From positions 183,561 to 247,560 of the forward strand of contig NC_006461.1 of assembly GCF_000091545.1 (NCBI RefSeq): 64,000 nt of DNA, written 5' to 3'. This stretch comes from Thermus thermophilus HB8 (GTDB lineage Bacteria > Deinococcota > Deinococci > Deinococcales > Thermaceae). The notes beneath the pieces were generated by a model that made no database searches, was not told the DNA's origin, and was given only the letters and a program-made list of their open reading frames with translations. Every line of letters begins with the position of its first letter. Positions within the stretch are counted from its first letter, which is position 1. Positions 35,045 through 43,909 of this stretch are shown piece by piece. A program made the position numbers and the translations under genes.

Positions 35045-36091
35045 ATGAAAGGGCTCATCCTGGCCGCGGGAAGGGGCACGAGGCTCCGTCCCCTGACCCA
35101 CACCCGCCCCAAGCCCGCCATCCGGGTGGCGGGGCGGCCCATCATCCACTACGCCGTGGAGAACCTCCTGGAGGCCGGGGTCCGGGAGATCGGGGTCGTG
35201 GTCTCCCCGGAGACGGAGCGGGACCTGAAGGTGGCCCTCGAGGGTTACCCCGTCCGCTACGTCCTTCAGGAGGAACCCCAGGGGCTGGCCCACGCGGTGG
35301 ACGTGGCCCGGGGCTTCCTGGGGGAAAGCCCCTTCGTCCTCTACCTGGGGGACAACCTCTTCCAAAAGGGCATCCGGCGCTTCCTGGAGGCCTTCAAGCC
35401 CGGCGTAAGCGCCGTCATCGCCCTGGTGCGGGTGGAAGACCCAAGGCAGTTCGGCGTGGCCGTCCTGGAGGGCAACCGGGTGGTGCGGCTTTTGGAAAAG
35501 CCCAAGGATCCCCCCTCGGACCTGGCGGTGGCCGGGGTCTACGTCTTCTCCCCCGAGGTTTTGGAGGTCGTCCGGGGCCTCAAGCCCTCCGCCCGGGGAG
35601 AGTACGAGATCACCGACGCCATCCAGGGCCTCATTGACCGGGGCAAAACGGTGGTGGGCGTGGAGGTGGAGGGCTGGTGGAAGGACACGGGCCGCCACCA
35701 GGACCTCCTGGACGCGAACCGGCTCCTCCTCGAGGAGCTCACCCCCAAGGTGGAGGGGGACGTGGTGGAGAGCCAGCTCACGGGCCGGGTGGTGGTGGAG
35801 AAGGGGGCGAAGGTGGTGCGGAGCACCGTGATCGGCCCCGCCCACATCGGCGCGGGCGCCGTGGTGGAGGAGGCCTTCGTGGGCCCCTTCACCTCCGTGG
35901 GGCCCCGGGCCCGGGTGGTGCGGTCGGAGGTGGAGTACTCCCTCCTGGAGGAGGAGGCCGTGGTGGAGGAGGTCCGCCTCCGCCTCCAGGAGTGCATCCT
36001 CGGCGTCCGGGCCGAAGTGAAGAGCCGGGACGGCCTCCCCCGGGCCCACCGCCTCATCCTCGGGGACCTCTCCCAGGTGGAGCTAGCCTGA
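35045..36091 (+). CDS. Sugar nucleotidyltransferase (glucose-1-phosphate thymidylyltransferase-like)
   Basis: 348 residues. N-terminal nucleotidyltransferase fold with LILAAGRGTRLRPLTHTRPK (nucleotide-binding signature), GDNLFQKG with the metal-binding Asp, and WWKDTGRHQDLLDANR. The C-terminal third (about 245-348) has hexapeptide-like left-handed beta-helix repeats (VVEKGAKVVRSTVIGPAHIGAGA). This is the long RmlA/StrD-type form that makes dTDP- or UDP-sugars for surface polysaccharides. TATGCT (35032-35037) lies 7 nt before the ATG. birA follows after 3 bp. Confidence 0.88.
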   Translation: MKGLILAAGRGTRLRPLTHTRPKPAIRVAGRPIIHYAVENLLEAGVREIGVVVSPETERDLKVALEGYPVRYVLQEEPQGLAHAVDVARGFLGESPFVLYLGDNLFQKGIRRFLEAFKPGVSAVIALVRVEDPRQFGVAVLEGNRVVRLLEKPKDPPSDLAVAGVYVFSPEVLEVVRGLKPSARGEYEITDAIQGLIDRGKTVVGVEVEGWWKDTGRHQDLLDANRLLLEELTPKVEGDVVESQLTGRVVVEKGAKVVRSTVIGPAHIGAGAVVEEAFVGPFTSVGPRARVVRSEVEYSLLEEEAVVEEVRLRLQECILGVRAEVKSRDGLPRAHRLILGDLSQVELA

Positions 36092-36094
36092 GGG

Positions 36095-36979
36095 ATGCCC
36101 GGGCTTTTGGACCTCCTCACGGAGTCCTGGCAAAGCGGCGAGGCCCTGGCCGAGCGGCTCGGGGTGAGCCGGGCCGCCGTCTCCAAGGAGGCCAGGCGGC
36201 TCCGGGCGGAAGGCTACCCCGTGGAGGTCTCCCGCCGGGGCTACCGCATCCTCCCCGGGACCCCCCTCCCCCACCTCTTCCACCCCCGGGGCAGGCTGGG
36301 GAGGCCCTACCGCTACCTGGGCCGGGTGGGGAGCACCCAGGACGTCCTAAGGGCCTGGGCCGAGGAGGGCGCCCCCGAGGGGGCCCTGGTCCTCGCCGAG
36401 GTCCAGGAAAGGGGCCGGGGCAGGCGGGGAAGGCCCTGGGAAAGCCGCCCCGGGGGAAGCCTCACCTTCTCCCTCCTCCTAAGGCCAGGCCTTCCCCTCT
36501 CCGCCCTGGGGCTTTTGCCCCTCCTCGCGGGCCTTGCCCTGCGGGAGGCGGTGGGGGTGGGGGGGCTCAAGTGGCCCAACGACCTCCTCGCCCCGGACGG
36601 CGGCAAGCTCGCGGGGGTCCTCCTCGAGGCCCGGGCCGAGGGGGAGGAGGTGAGTTACGCCCTCCTGGGCGTGGGGGTGAACGTGGCCTGGGCGCCGGAG
36701 GGGGCGGCCTTCCTCCAGGCGTACGCCCCCCTTTCCCGCCGGGAGGTGCTGGAGGGGTTCCTCCTGAAGCTGGAGGCCCTCCTGCCCCTCCTGCAGACCC
36801 CGGAGGCCCTCCTGGAGCGCTACCGCCAGGCCTCCCTCACCCTGGGCCGAAAGGTGCGGGTGCACACGGGCAAAGGGGTGGTGGAGGGCCTGGCCGAGGA
36901 CGTCCTCCCCGACGGGAGCCTCCTCGTGGGCGGGGTGCGGGTGGGAGCGGGGGAGGTGGAGCTTCTGCCCCTCCTTTGA
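36095..36979 (+). CDS. birA: Biotin--[acetyl-CoA-carboxylase] ligase with N-terminal HTH (BirA)
   Basis: 294 residues. N-terminal winged helix (about 1-55, GEALAERLGVSRAAVSKEARRL), then the catalytic core with GSTQDVLRAWAEEGAPEGALV and the biotinyl-AMP loop ERGRGRRGRPWESRPGGSL (GRGRRGRPW), LKWPNDLLAPDGGKLAGVL (key: KWPNDLL, KLAGVL), and an SH3-like C-terminal domain. It activates biotin and attaches it to carboxylase carrier proteins; the HTH suggests it also represses biotin genes. It is 3 bp after the nucleotidyltransferase gene and is followed by a dispersed hairpin repeat. Confidence 0.95.
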   Translation: MPGLLDLLTESWQSGEALAERLGVSRAAVSKEARRLRAEGYPVEVSRRGYRILPGTPLPHLFHPRGRLGRPYRYLGRVGSTQDVLRAWAEEGAPEGALVLAEVQERGRGRRGRPWESRPGGSLTFSLLLRPGLPLSALGLLPLLAGLALREAVGVGGLKWPNDLLAPDGGKLAGVLLEARAEGEEVSYALLGVGVNVAWAPEGAAFLQAYAPLSRREVLEGFLLKLEALLPLLQTPEALLERYRQASLTLGRKVRVHTGKGVVEGLAEDVLPDGSLLVGGVRVGAGEVELLPLL

Positions 36980-36983
36980 CCCA

Positions 36984-37011
36984 CCCCATGCGGGCTTGCG
37001 CTGGCATGGGG
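36984..37011. repeat. Dispersed 28-bp hairpin repeat, copy 2
   Basis: Same element as at 1827-1854: arms CCCCATGC and GCATGGGG, loop TTGC, and a downstream CCCCCAAG. It starts 4 bp after the birA stop. The stem mismatches differ from copy 1, as if each copy had drifted separately from a perfect consensus. Confidence 0.7.
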
Positions 37012-37077
37012 CCCCCAAGGGTATGAGTGAGGTAGGCTTAGATTTCCCCAAGCAAATGTGCTAGGATGGGGGCAGGT

Positions 37078-37503
37078 ATGTTCGCCCGCATCTTCACCAA
37101 GGAAGAAGCGGACGCCCTCCTGCCCGAGATCCAGAGGGTCCTCTCCCAGATGCGCCAGGCCCGGGCGGAGCTCAAGGAGGCCCAGGCCCGCCTCCCCGAG
37201 GCCCGGGGGCTTGAGCGGCGGGCCCTGGAGGAGGAGGTCCGCTTCCTCCTGGGCTCCCTCGAGGCCGACGCCCGCTACCTCGCCTCCCTCGGGGTCTTCC
37301 TCAAGGACCTGGACCAGGGCCTGGTGGACTTCCCCGGCCGGGTAGGGGGGCAGGTGGTCTTCCTCTGCTGGAAGGAGGGGGAGCCCGAGGTGGCCCACTA
37401 CCACCCCCTCTCCGGGGGCTTCGCCGAGCGCAAGCCCCTCGCGGAAGCAACCCCTACCCTTCCCCAGAAGGCCCGCCCCGGCGAAAAGCGTCCAGGCGCC
37501 TGA
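37078..37503 (+). CDS. DUF2203-family protein
   Basis: 141 residues from the ATG at 37078 (MFARIFTKEEADALLPEIQ). Highly helical first half with a likely coiled coil (about 15-80). The second half has the family block GRVGGQVVFLCWKEGEPEVAHYHP, of which VFLCWKEGEPEVAHYH is diagnostic. Function unknown; cytosolic. TAGGAT (37062-37067) precedes the start by 10 nt; the upstream ATG at 37066 would lie inside that box. Its 3' end overlaps the convergent metallopeptidase by 50 bp. Confidence 0.82.
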   Translation: MFARIFTKEEADALLPEIQRVLSQMRQARAELKEAQARLPEARGLERRALEEEVRFLLGSLEADARYLASLGVFLKDLDQGLVDFPGRVGGQVVFLCWKEGEPEVAHYHPLSGGFAERKPLAEATPTLPQKARPGEKRPGA

Positions 37504-37846
37504 GGTCCTCCTGGACGAGGTCGTCCCGCCCCGCCAGGGACTCCAGGTGGTGCCTGAGCTCGTGGAGGAGGGTTTCCCACACCTCGGCCTCCCAGTCAAA
37601 CCCCTCCCCCGCCACCTCCAAGAAGGAGCCGTAGTAGAGGGCGATGTGCCGCCCCAGGTCCTCAAACCCCCCGAAGGCCGAAGGCGGCCCCGGGTCCAGG
37701 TACTCCCCCAGGCGCCACACCCCCTCAAGCCCCGGCTCCGGCTTGGCCTCGGGGAAGACGTGCACCCCCTGAAGCCCCCGCTTGAAGTCCTCGGGGACCT
37801 CCTCCCAGAGCCTCTCCACCAGCTCCACGAAGGCCTCGTAGGTCAT
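37454..37846 (-). CDS. Small zincin-like metallopeptidase (MtfA/DUF1025-type)
   Basis: 130 residues from the ATG at 37846. The zinc protease motif HELRHHLESL (H-E-x-x-H, about 99-103) follows WETLL, and an acidic residue further on (DLVQEDLRR) may be the third ligand. Other family features are YGSFLEV and PSAFGGFEDLGRHIALYYG. The longer open frame shown upstream overlaps rlmH. It overlaps rlmH by 4 bp (ATGA), so it is the second gene of that operon. Substrate unknown. Confidence 0.85.
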   Translation of the reverse strand: MTYEAFVELVERLWEEVPEDFKRGLQGVHVFPEAKPEPGLEGVWRLGEYLDPGPPSAFGGFEDLGRHIALYYGSFLEVAGEGFDWEAEVWETLLHELRHHLESLAGRDDLVQEDLRRLDAFRRGGPSGEG

Positions 37847-38256
37847 GGCCGGTGGTAGGGGTGCCCCGCCCTCAAGGTCAGGACGCGGTAGAGCTGCTCC
37901 ATGAGGACGAGGAGGGCGAGCTCGTGCTGCAGGGTGAGGGGGGAGAGGGAAAGGAGGAGGTCGGCCTCCTCCCGCACCGCCTCCGGGTGCCCCTCGGCCC
38001 CGCCCACGAGGAAGGCCACCCGCTCCCCCTCCCAGGCGAGGAGCCTCCGGTAGAGCTCCTCGGTGGTCAAGAGCCTCCCCCGCTCGTCCAGGACCACCTT
38101 CCGGTGGCCCTCCGCCTTGGGGAGGAGCTCCTCCCCTTTCCGGACGAAGACCAGGTCCAAAGGCGCGTACCGCCGCATGCGCCTCGCGTACTCCTCCACC
38201 CCGAGCCGGGCGTAGGCCAGCCGGGGCCTTCCCACGGCCACCACCCGAAGCCGCAC
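37843..38256 (-). CDS. rlmH: 23S rRNA (pseudouridine1915-N3)-methyltransferase
   Basis: 137 residues from a GTG with AGGGGG upstream. SPOUT-class methyltransferase that methylates pseudouridine 1915 in helix 69 of 23S rRNA. The SAM-binding knot is seen in VAFLVGGAEGHPEAV and the C-terminal LALLVLMEQLYRVLTLRAGHPYHR (key: EQLYRVLTLRAGHPYHR) is the RlmH tail. First gene of a two-gene operon, divergent from the bkd operon. Confidence 0.95.
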   Translation of the reverse strand: MRLRVVAVGRPRLAYARLGVEEYARRMRRYAPLDLVFVRKGEELLPKAEGHRKVVLDERGRLLTTEELYRRLLAWEGERVAFLVGGAEGHPEAVREEADLLLSLSPLTLQHELALLVLMEQLYRVLTLRAGHPYHRP

Positions 38257-38269
38257 CCCCTGATCCTAA

Positions 38270-39490
<1,221 letters not shown>

Positions 39491-39499
39491 GGGGTGGGT

Positions 39500-40474
39500 A
39501 TGGCCCTCATGACCATGGTGCAGGCCCTGAACCGGGCCCTGGACGAGGAGATGGCCAAAGACCCCCGGGTGGTGGTCCTGGGGGAGGACGTGGGGAAAAG
39601 GGGCGGGGTCTTCCTCGTAACCGAGGGGCTTCTCCAGAAGTACGGCCCCGACCGGGTCATGGACACCCCCCTCTCCGAGGCGGCCATCGTGGGGGCCGCT
39701 TTGGGCATGGCCGCCCACGGCCTGAGGCCCGTGGCCGAGATCCAGTTCGCCGACTACATCTTCCCGGGCTTTGATCAGCTCGTGAGCCAGGTGGCCAAGC
39801 TCCGCTACCGCTCGGGGGGCCAGTTCACGGCACCCTTGGTAGTGCGGATGCCCTCAGGGGGCGGGGTGAGGGGCGGACACCACCACTCCCAAAGCCCCGA
39901 GGCCCACTTCGTCCACACCGCCGGGCTCAAGGTGGTGGCCGTCTCCACCCCCTACGACGCCAAGGGCCTCCTCAAGGCCGCCATCCGCGACGAGGACCCC
40001 GTGGTCTTCCTGGAGCCCAAGAGGCTCTACCGCTCGGTGAAGGAGGAGGTGCCCGAGGAGGACTACACCCTCCCCATCGGGAAAGCGGCCCTAAGGCGCG
40101 AGGGGAAGGACCTCACCCTCATCGGCTACGGCACCGTGATGCCCGAGGTCCTGCAGGCGGCGGCAGAGCTCGCCAAGGCGGGGGTTTCCGCCGAGGTGTT
40201 GGACCTCCGCACCCTCATGCCCTGGGACTACGAGGCGGTGATGAACTCCGTGGCCAAGACGGGGAGGGTGGTCCTGGTCTCCGACGCCCCCAGGCACGCA
40301 AGCTTCGTGAGCGAGGTGGCCGCCACCATCGCCGAGGACCTCCTGGACATGCTCCTCGCCCCGCCCATCCGGGTCACGGGGTTTGACACCCCCTACCCCT
40401 ACGCCCAGGACAAGCTCTACCTGCCCACCGTCACCCGGATCCTGAACGCCGCCAAGCGGGCGCTAGACTACTGA
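39500..40474 (+). CDS. bkdA2: Branched-chain 2-oxoacid dehydrogenase E1 component, beta subunit
   Basis: 324 residues from the ATG at 39500, with GGGGGTGGG as ribosome binding region; a GTG six bases earlier is possible. Motifs: [37 protein letters not shown] and the [18 protein letters not shown] loop [20 protein letters not shown] (key: [13 protein letters not shown]) with [11 protein letters not shown]. It completes the E1 active site at the alpha/beta interface. Starts 9 bp after E1alpha. Confidence 0.96.
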
Positions 40475-40476
40475 AT

Positions 40477-40680
40477 ATGAGGGAAATCATCTTCCTGGTG
40501 GAAGAGGCGGAAGAGGGGGGGTTTGTGGCCCGCGCCCTAGGGGAAGCCATCTTCACGGAGGGAGAAACCTGGGAGGAGCTCAAGGAGATGGTGCGGGATG
40601 CGGTCCGGTGCCACTTCGGCGAAGAGGCACCTCCGATCATCCGCCTGCACTTCGTCCGCGAGGAGGTCCTTACCCCGTGA
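40477..40680 (+). CDS. HicB-like antitoxin
   Basis: 67 residues. A short single-domain HicB-like protein with the beta-strand pattern IFLVEEAEEGGFVARALGEAIFTEGETWEELKEMV, of which GGFVARALGEAIFTEG is diagnostic (HicB/UPF0150 fold). There is no separate C-terminal DNA-binding domain. It starts 2 bp after the E1beta stop and its stop overlaps the hicA start. In HicBA systems it blocks the HicA RNase. It may be transcribed from the bkd promoter. Confidence 0.8.
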   Translation: MREIIFLVEEAEEGGFVARALGEAIFTEGETWEELKEMVRDAVRCHFGEEAPPIIRLHFVREEVLTP

Positions 40681-40922
40681 GGCTTCCCCGCGACCTCACC
40701 GGGGAGGAACTTGTCCAGAGGTTAGCCCGCCTGGGCTATCGTGTGGAGCGGCAAACGGGAAGCCACGTGCGCATGACCTGGGAAGGCCCTAGCGGTCCTC
40801 ATGCCATCACCATCCCCCTTCATCGCCCGCTAAAGGTGGGAACCTTGGCCGGAATCCTAAAGGCGGTGGCGGAAGCCCGTGGGATAGACCGCAAGGAACT
40901 TCAACAGCTCCTGGACCTGTAA
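40677..40922 (+). CDS. HicA-like toxin (YcfA-type mRNA interferase)
   Basis: 81 residues from the GTG at 40677, overlapping the hicB-like stop by 4 bp (GTGA). The dsRBD-like HicA fold is seen in LTGEELVQRLARLGYRVERQTGSHVRM, with the catalytic His in QTGSHVRM and the C-terminal block HRPLKVGTLAGILKAVA. HicA cleaves mRNA during stress until HicB binds it. Order is antitoxin first, as in part of the family. E2 follows after 10 bp. Confidence 0.85.
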   Translation: MRLPRDLTGEELVQRLARLGYRVERQTGSHVRMTWEGPSGPHAITIPLHRPLKVGTLAGILKAVAEARGIDRKELQQLLDL

Positions 40923-40932
40923 AGGGAGGACT

Positions 40933-42288
40933 ATGCCCAAGGAAATCCTCATGCCCGAGCTCGCCGAAAGCGTGGTGGAAGGCGAGATTCTGAAGTGGCT
41001 CGTGGAGGAAGGGGACTACCTGAAGAAGGACCAGCCCTTCGTGGAGGTCATGACCGACAAGGTTACGGTGGAGCTGCCCTCCCCTTACGAGGGGGTGCTC
41101 CTGAAGAAGCTGGCCAAGGAGGGGGAGGTGGTCAAGGTCCACGCCCCCATCGCCCTCATCGCCGAGCCCGGCGAGGCGGTGGAGGGCGTGAAGGAGGCCC
41201 CCCCGGTGCAGGCGGTGGAGGAGCGCTCCATCGTGGAGCCGGGCCTGCCCGCGAAGGAGGAGAAGGAGGACCTCTCCCTCTTCAAGCCGGACCCCACGCA
41301 GGTGGCGGTGAAAAACCCCTTCCTCTCCGGGGAAAAGCCCCAGGAGGGGGCGAGGCCGGGGCGGGTCCTCGCCGTCCCCGCCGCCCGGAAGCTCGCCCGG
41401 GAGCTCGGGATCCCCATTGAGGAGGTGCCGGGCTCGGGGCCTTTGGGCAGGGTCCGGGTGGAGGACGTCCGGGCCTACGCCGAGCGGAGGAAGGCCCCTC
41501 CCGAAAGGCCCGAGGAGGGGCCCCAGGTGCTTCCTGCCGGCTTCCCGCCCCCGCCCAAGTACGCCCCGCCCAAGGGGTACGAGCACCTGGAGGAGCGGGT
41601 GCCTCTAAGGGGCATCCGCCGCACCATCGCCCAGGGGCTCTGGCAGAGCCACCTCTACACGGTGCGCACCCTCAACGTGGACGAGGCCGACCTCACGGAG
41701 CTCGTGCGCCTGCGCGAGCGCCTCAAGCCCCAGGCCGAGGCCCAGGGGGTCAAGCTCACCTACCTGCCCTTCATCGTCAAGGCAGTGGTGCGGGCCCTGA
41801 AGAAGTTCCCCATGCTGAACACCAGCCTGGACGAGGAGAGGCAGGAGATCGTCTACAAGCGCTACTACCACATCGGCCTCGCCGTGGCCACGGAAAGGGG
41901 CCTCATCGTCCCCGTGGTGCGGGATGCGGACCGGAAGAGCGTCTTGGAGCTCGCCCAGGAGATCGCCGAGCTCTCCCAGAAGGCGCGGGAAGGCCGCCTC
42001 GCCCCGGAGGAGGTTACGGGGTCCACCTTCACCATCACCAACATCGGCTCCGTGGGGGCCACCTTGAGCTTCCCCATCATCCACCTGCCGGACGCGGCCA
42101 TCCTCGGCGTGCACTCCATAAGGAAGCGCCCCTGGGTCATGCCGGACGGCTCCATAAGGCCGCGGGACATCATGTTCCTCTCCCTCTCCTTTGACCACCG
42201 CCTGGTGGACGGGGCCGAGGCGGCCATGTTCACCCGGGAGGTCATCAGGCTCTTGGAAAACCCCGACCTGCTCCTTCTGGAAATGTAG
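40933..42288 (+). CDS. bkdB: Branched-chain 2-oxoacid dehydrogenase E2 component (dihydrolipoyl acyltransferase)
   Basis: 451 residues. One N-terminal lipoyl domain (about 1-80) with the lipoylation lysine in VMTDKVTVELPS, a linker, a peripheral subunit-binding domain (about 140-180, AVPAARKLARELGIPIEEV, GSGPLGRVRVEDV) and a C-terminal catalytic domain with the SFDHRLVDGAEAAMF motif. His and Asp there do the acyl transfer from lipoyl to CoA. RBS GGGAGGA. Its lipoyl group would be supplied by LipA/LipB encoded about 7 kb downstream. Confidence 0.96.
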   Translation: MPKEILMPELAESVVEGEILKWLVEEGDYLKKDQPFVEVMTDKVTVELPSPYEGVLLKKLAKEGEVVKVHAPIALIAEPGEAVEGVKEAPPVQAVEERSIVEPGLPAKEEKEDLSLFKPDPTQVAVKNPFLSGEKPQEGARPGRVLAVPAARKLARELGIPIEEVPGSGPLGRVRVEDVRAYAERRKAPPERPEEGPQVLPAGFPPPPKYAPPKGYEHLEERVPLRGIRRTIAQGLWQSHLYTVRTLNVDEADLTELVRLRERLKPQAEAQGVKLTYLPFIVKAVVRALKKFPMLNTSLDEERQEIVYKRYYHIGLAVATERGLIVPVVRDADRKSVLELAQEIAELSQKAREGRLAPEEVTGSTFTITNIGSVGATLSFPIIHLPDAAILGVHSIRKRPWVMPDGSIRPRDIMFLSLSFDHRLVDGAEAAMFTREVIRLLENPDLLLLEM

Positions 42289-42289
42289 G

Positions 42290-43684
42290 ATGACGCCTAT
42301 GAAGACCTACGACCTCATCGTGATCGGCACCGGCCCGGGGGGCTACCACGCCGCCATCCGGGCCGCCCAGCTCGGCCTCAAGGTGCTGGCGGTGGAGGCG
42401 GGCGAGGTGGGGGGGGTCTGCCTCAACGTGGGCTGCATCCCCACCAAGGCCCTCCTCCACGCCGCCGAGACCCTCCACCACCTGAAGGTGGCCGAGGGGT
42501 TCGGCCTGAAGGCCAAGCCGGAGCTGGACCTGAAGAAGCTCGGCGGCTGGCGGGATCAGGTGGTGAAAAAGCTCACCGGGGGCGTGGGCACCCTCCTCAA
42601 GGGGAACGGGGTGGAGCTCCTCAGGGGCTTCGCCCGCTTGGTGGGCCCCAAGGAGGTGGAGGTAGGGGGCGAGCGTTACGGGGCAAAAAGCCTGATCCTC
42701 GCCACGGGGAGCGAACCCCTGGAGCTCAAGGGCTTCCCCTTCGGCGAGGACGTCTGGGACTCCACCCGGGCCCTTAAGGTAGAGGAGGGCCTCCCCAAGC
42801 GCCTCCTGGTCATCGGCGGGGGGGCGGTGGGCCTCGAGCTCGGCCAGGTCTACCGCCGCCTGGGCGCGGAGGTCACCCTCATTGAGTACATGCCGGAGAT
42901 CCTCCCCCAGGGCGACCCCGAGACCGCCGCCCTCCTAAGGCGCGCCCTGGAAAAGGAGGGGATAAGGGTTCGCACCAAGACCAAGGCCGTGGGCTACGAG
43001 AAGAAGAAGGACGGCCTCCACGTGCGCCTCGAGCCCGCCGAGGGCGGCGAGGGGGAGGAGGTGGTGGTGGACAAGGTCCTGGTGGCCGTGGGCCGGAAGC
43101 CCCGCACGGAGGGCCTGGGCCTGGAGAAGGCCGGGGTCAAGGTGGACGAGCGGGGCTTCATCCGGGTGAACGCCCGGATGGAGACGAGCGTCCCCGGGGT
43201 CTACGCCATCGGCGACGCGGCCCGCCCCCCCCTCCTCGCCCACAAGGCCATGCGGGAGGGGCTCATCGCCGCCGAGAACGCCGCCGGCAAGGACAGCGCC
43301 TTTGACTACCAGGTCCCGAGCGTGGTCTACACCTCCCCCGAGTGGGCCGGGGTGGGCCTCACCGAGGAGGAAGCGAAGCGGGCGGGCTACAAGGTGAAGG
43401 TGGGGAAGTTCCCCCTCGCCGCCAGTGGCCGGGCCCTCACCCTGGGCGGGGCCGAGGGGATGGTCAAGGTGGTGGGGGACGAGGAGACGGACCTCCTCCT
43501 CGGGGTCTTCATCGTGGGGCCCCAGGCGGGGGAGCTCATCGCCGAGGCCGCCTTGGCCCTGGAGATGGGGGCCACGCTCACCGACCTCGCCCTCACCGTC
43601 CACCCCCACCCCACCCTCTCGGAAAGCCTCATGGAGGCGGCGGAGGCCTTCCACAAGCAGGCCATCCACATCCTGAACCGCTAG
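42290..43684 (+). CDS. lpd: Dihydrolipoamide dehydrogenase (E3)
   Basis: 464 residues from the ATG at 42290; a second ATG at 42299 is possible. FAD-binding GTGPGGYHAAI, the redox-active disulfide GGVCLNVGCIPTKALL, the NAD-binding GGGAVGLELGQVYRRLGA, and the C-terminal His-Glu pair in LTVHPHPTLSESLMEA are all present. It reoxidises the dihydrolipoyl group of E2 with NAD. Last gene of the bkd operon, starting 1 bp after bkdB; its stop overlaps the end of disrupted azlD by 4 bp. Confidence 0.96.
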   Translation: MTPMKTYDLIVIGTGPGGYHAAIRAAQLGLKVLAVEAGEVGGVCLNVGCIPTKALLHAAETLHHLKVAEGFGLKAKPELDLKKLGGWRDQVVKKLTGGVGTLLKGNGVELLRGFARLVGPKEVEVGGERYGAKSLILATGSEPLELKGFPFGEDVWDSTRALKVEEGLPKRLLVIGGGAVGLELGQVYRRLGAEVTLIEYMPEILPQGDPETAALLRRALEKEGIRVRTKTKAVGYEKKKDGLHVRLEPAEGGEGEEVVVDKVLVAVGRKPRTEGLGLEKAGVKVDERGFIRVNARMETSVPGVYAIGDAARPPLLAHKAMREGLIAAENAAGKDSAFDYQVPSVVYTSPEWAGVGLTEEEAKRAGYKVKVGKFPLAASGRALTLGGAEGMVKVVGDEETDLLLGVFIVGPQAGELIAEAALALEMGATLTDLALTVHPHPTLSESLMEAAEAFHKQAIHILNR

Positions 43685-43901
43685 AGAAGGCCAAGAAGCC
43701 CGTAAAGCCCCGCCCCCAGGAAGACGGCAAGGCCCAGATTTCCCGTGAGGCGCGCCCCCATGTAGGTGCCAAGAAGGGCCAAGAGGGCGCGGAGCCACTC
43801 GGGAGAGGGGGGCGGGCCGAAGGCGGAAACCAGAAAGAGGGCCACCACCAAGGCGGGCCCCGCATGGCCCGCCCTTAGACCTTTTTCCGCCCGCCAGGGC
43901 A

Positions 43902-43909
43902 GGAACCGG
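43902..43909. repeat. Target-site duplication, left copy
   Basis: GGAACCGG, identical to the sequence at 45168-45175 at the other end of the IS element. 8 bp is the usual duplication length for IS256-family elements. Confidence 0.9.
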
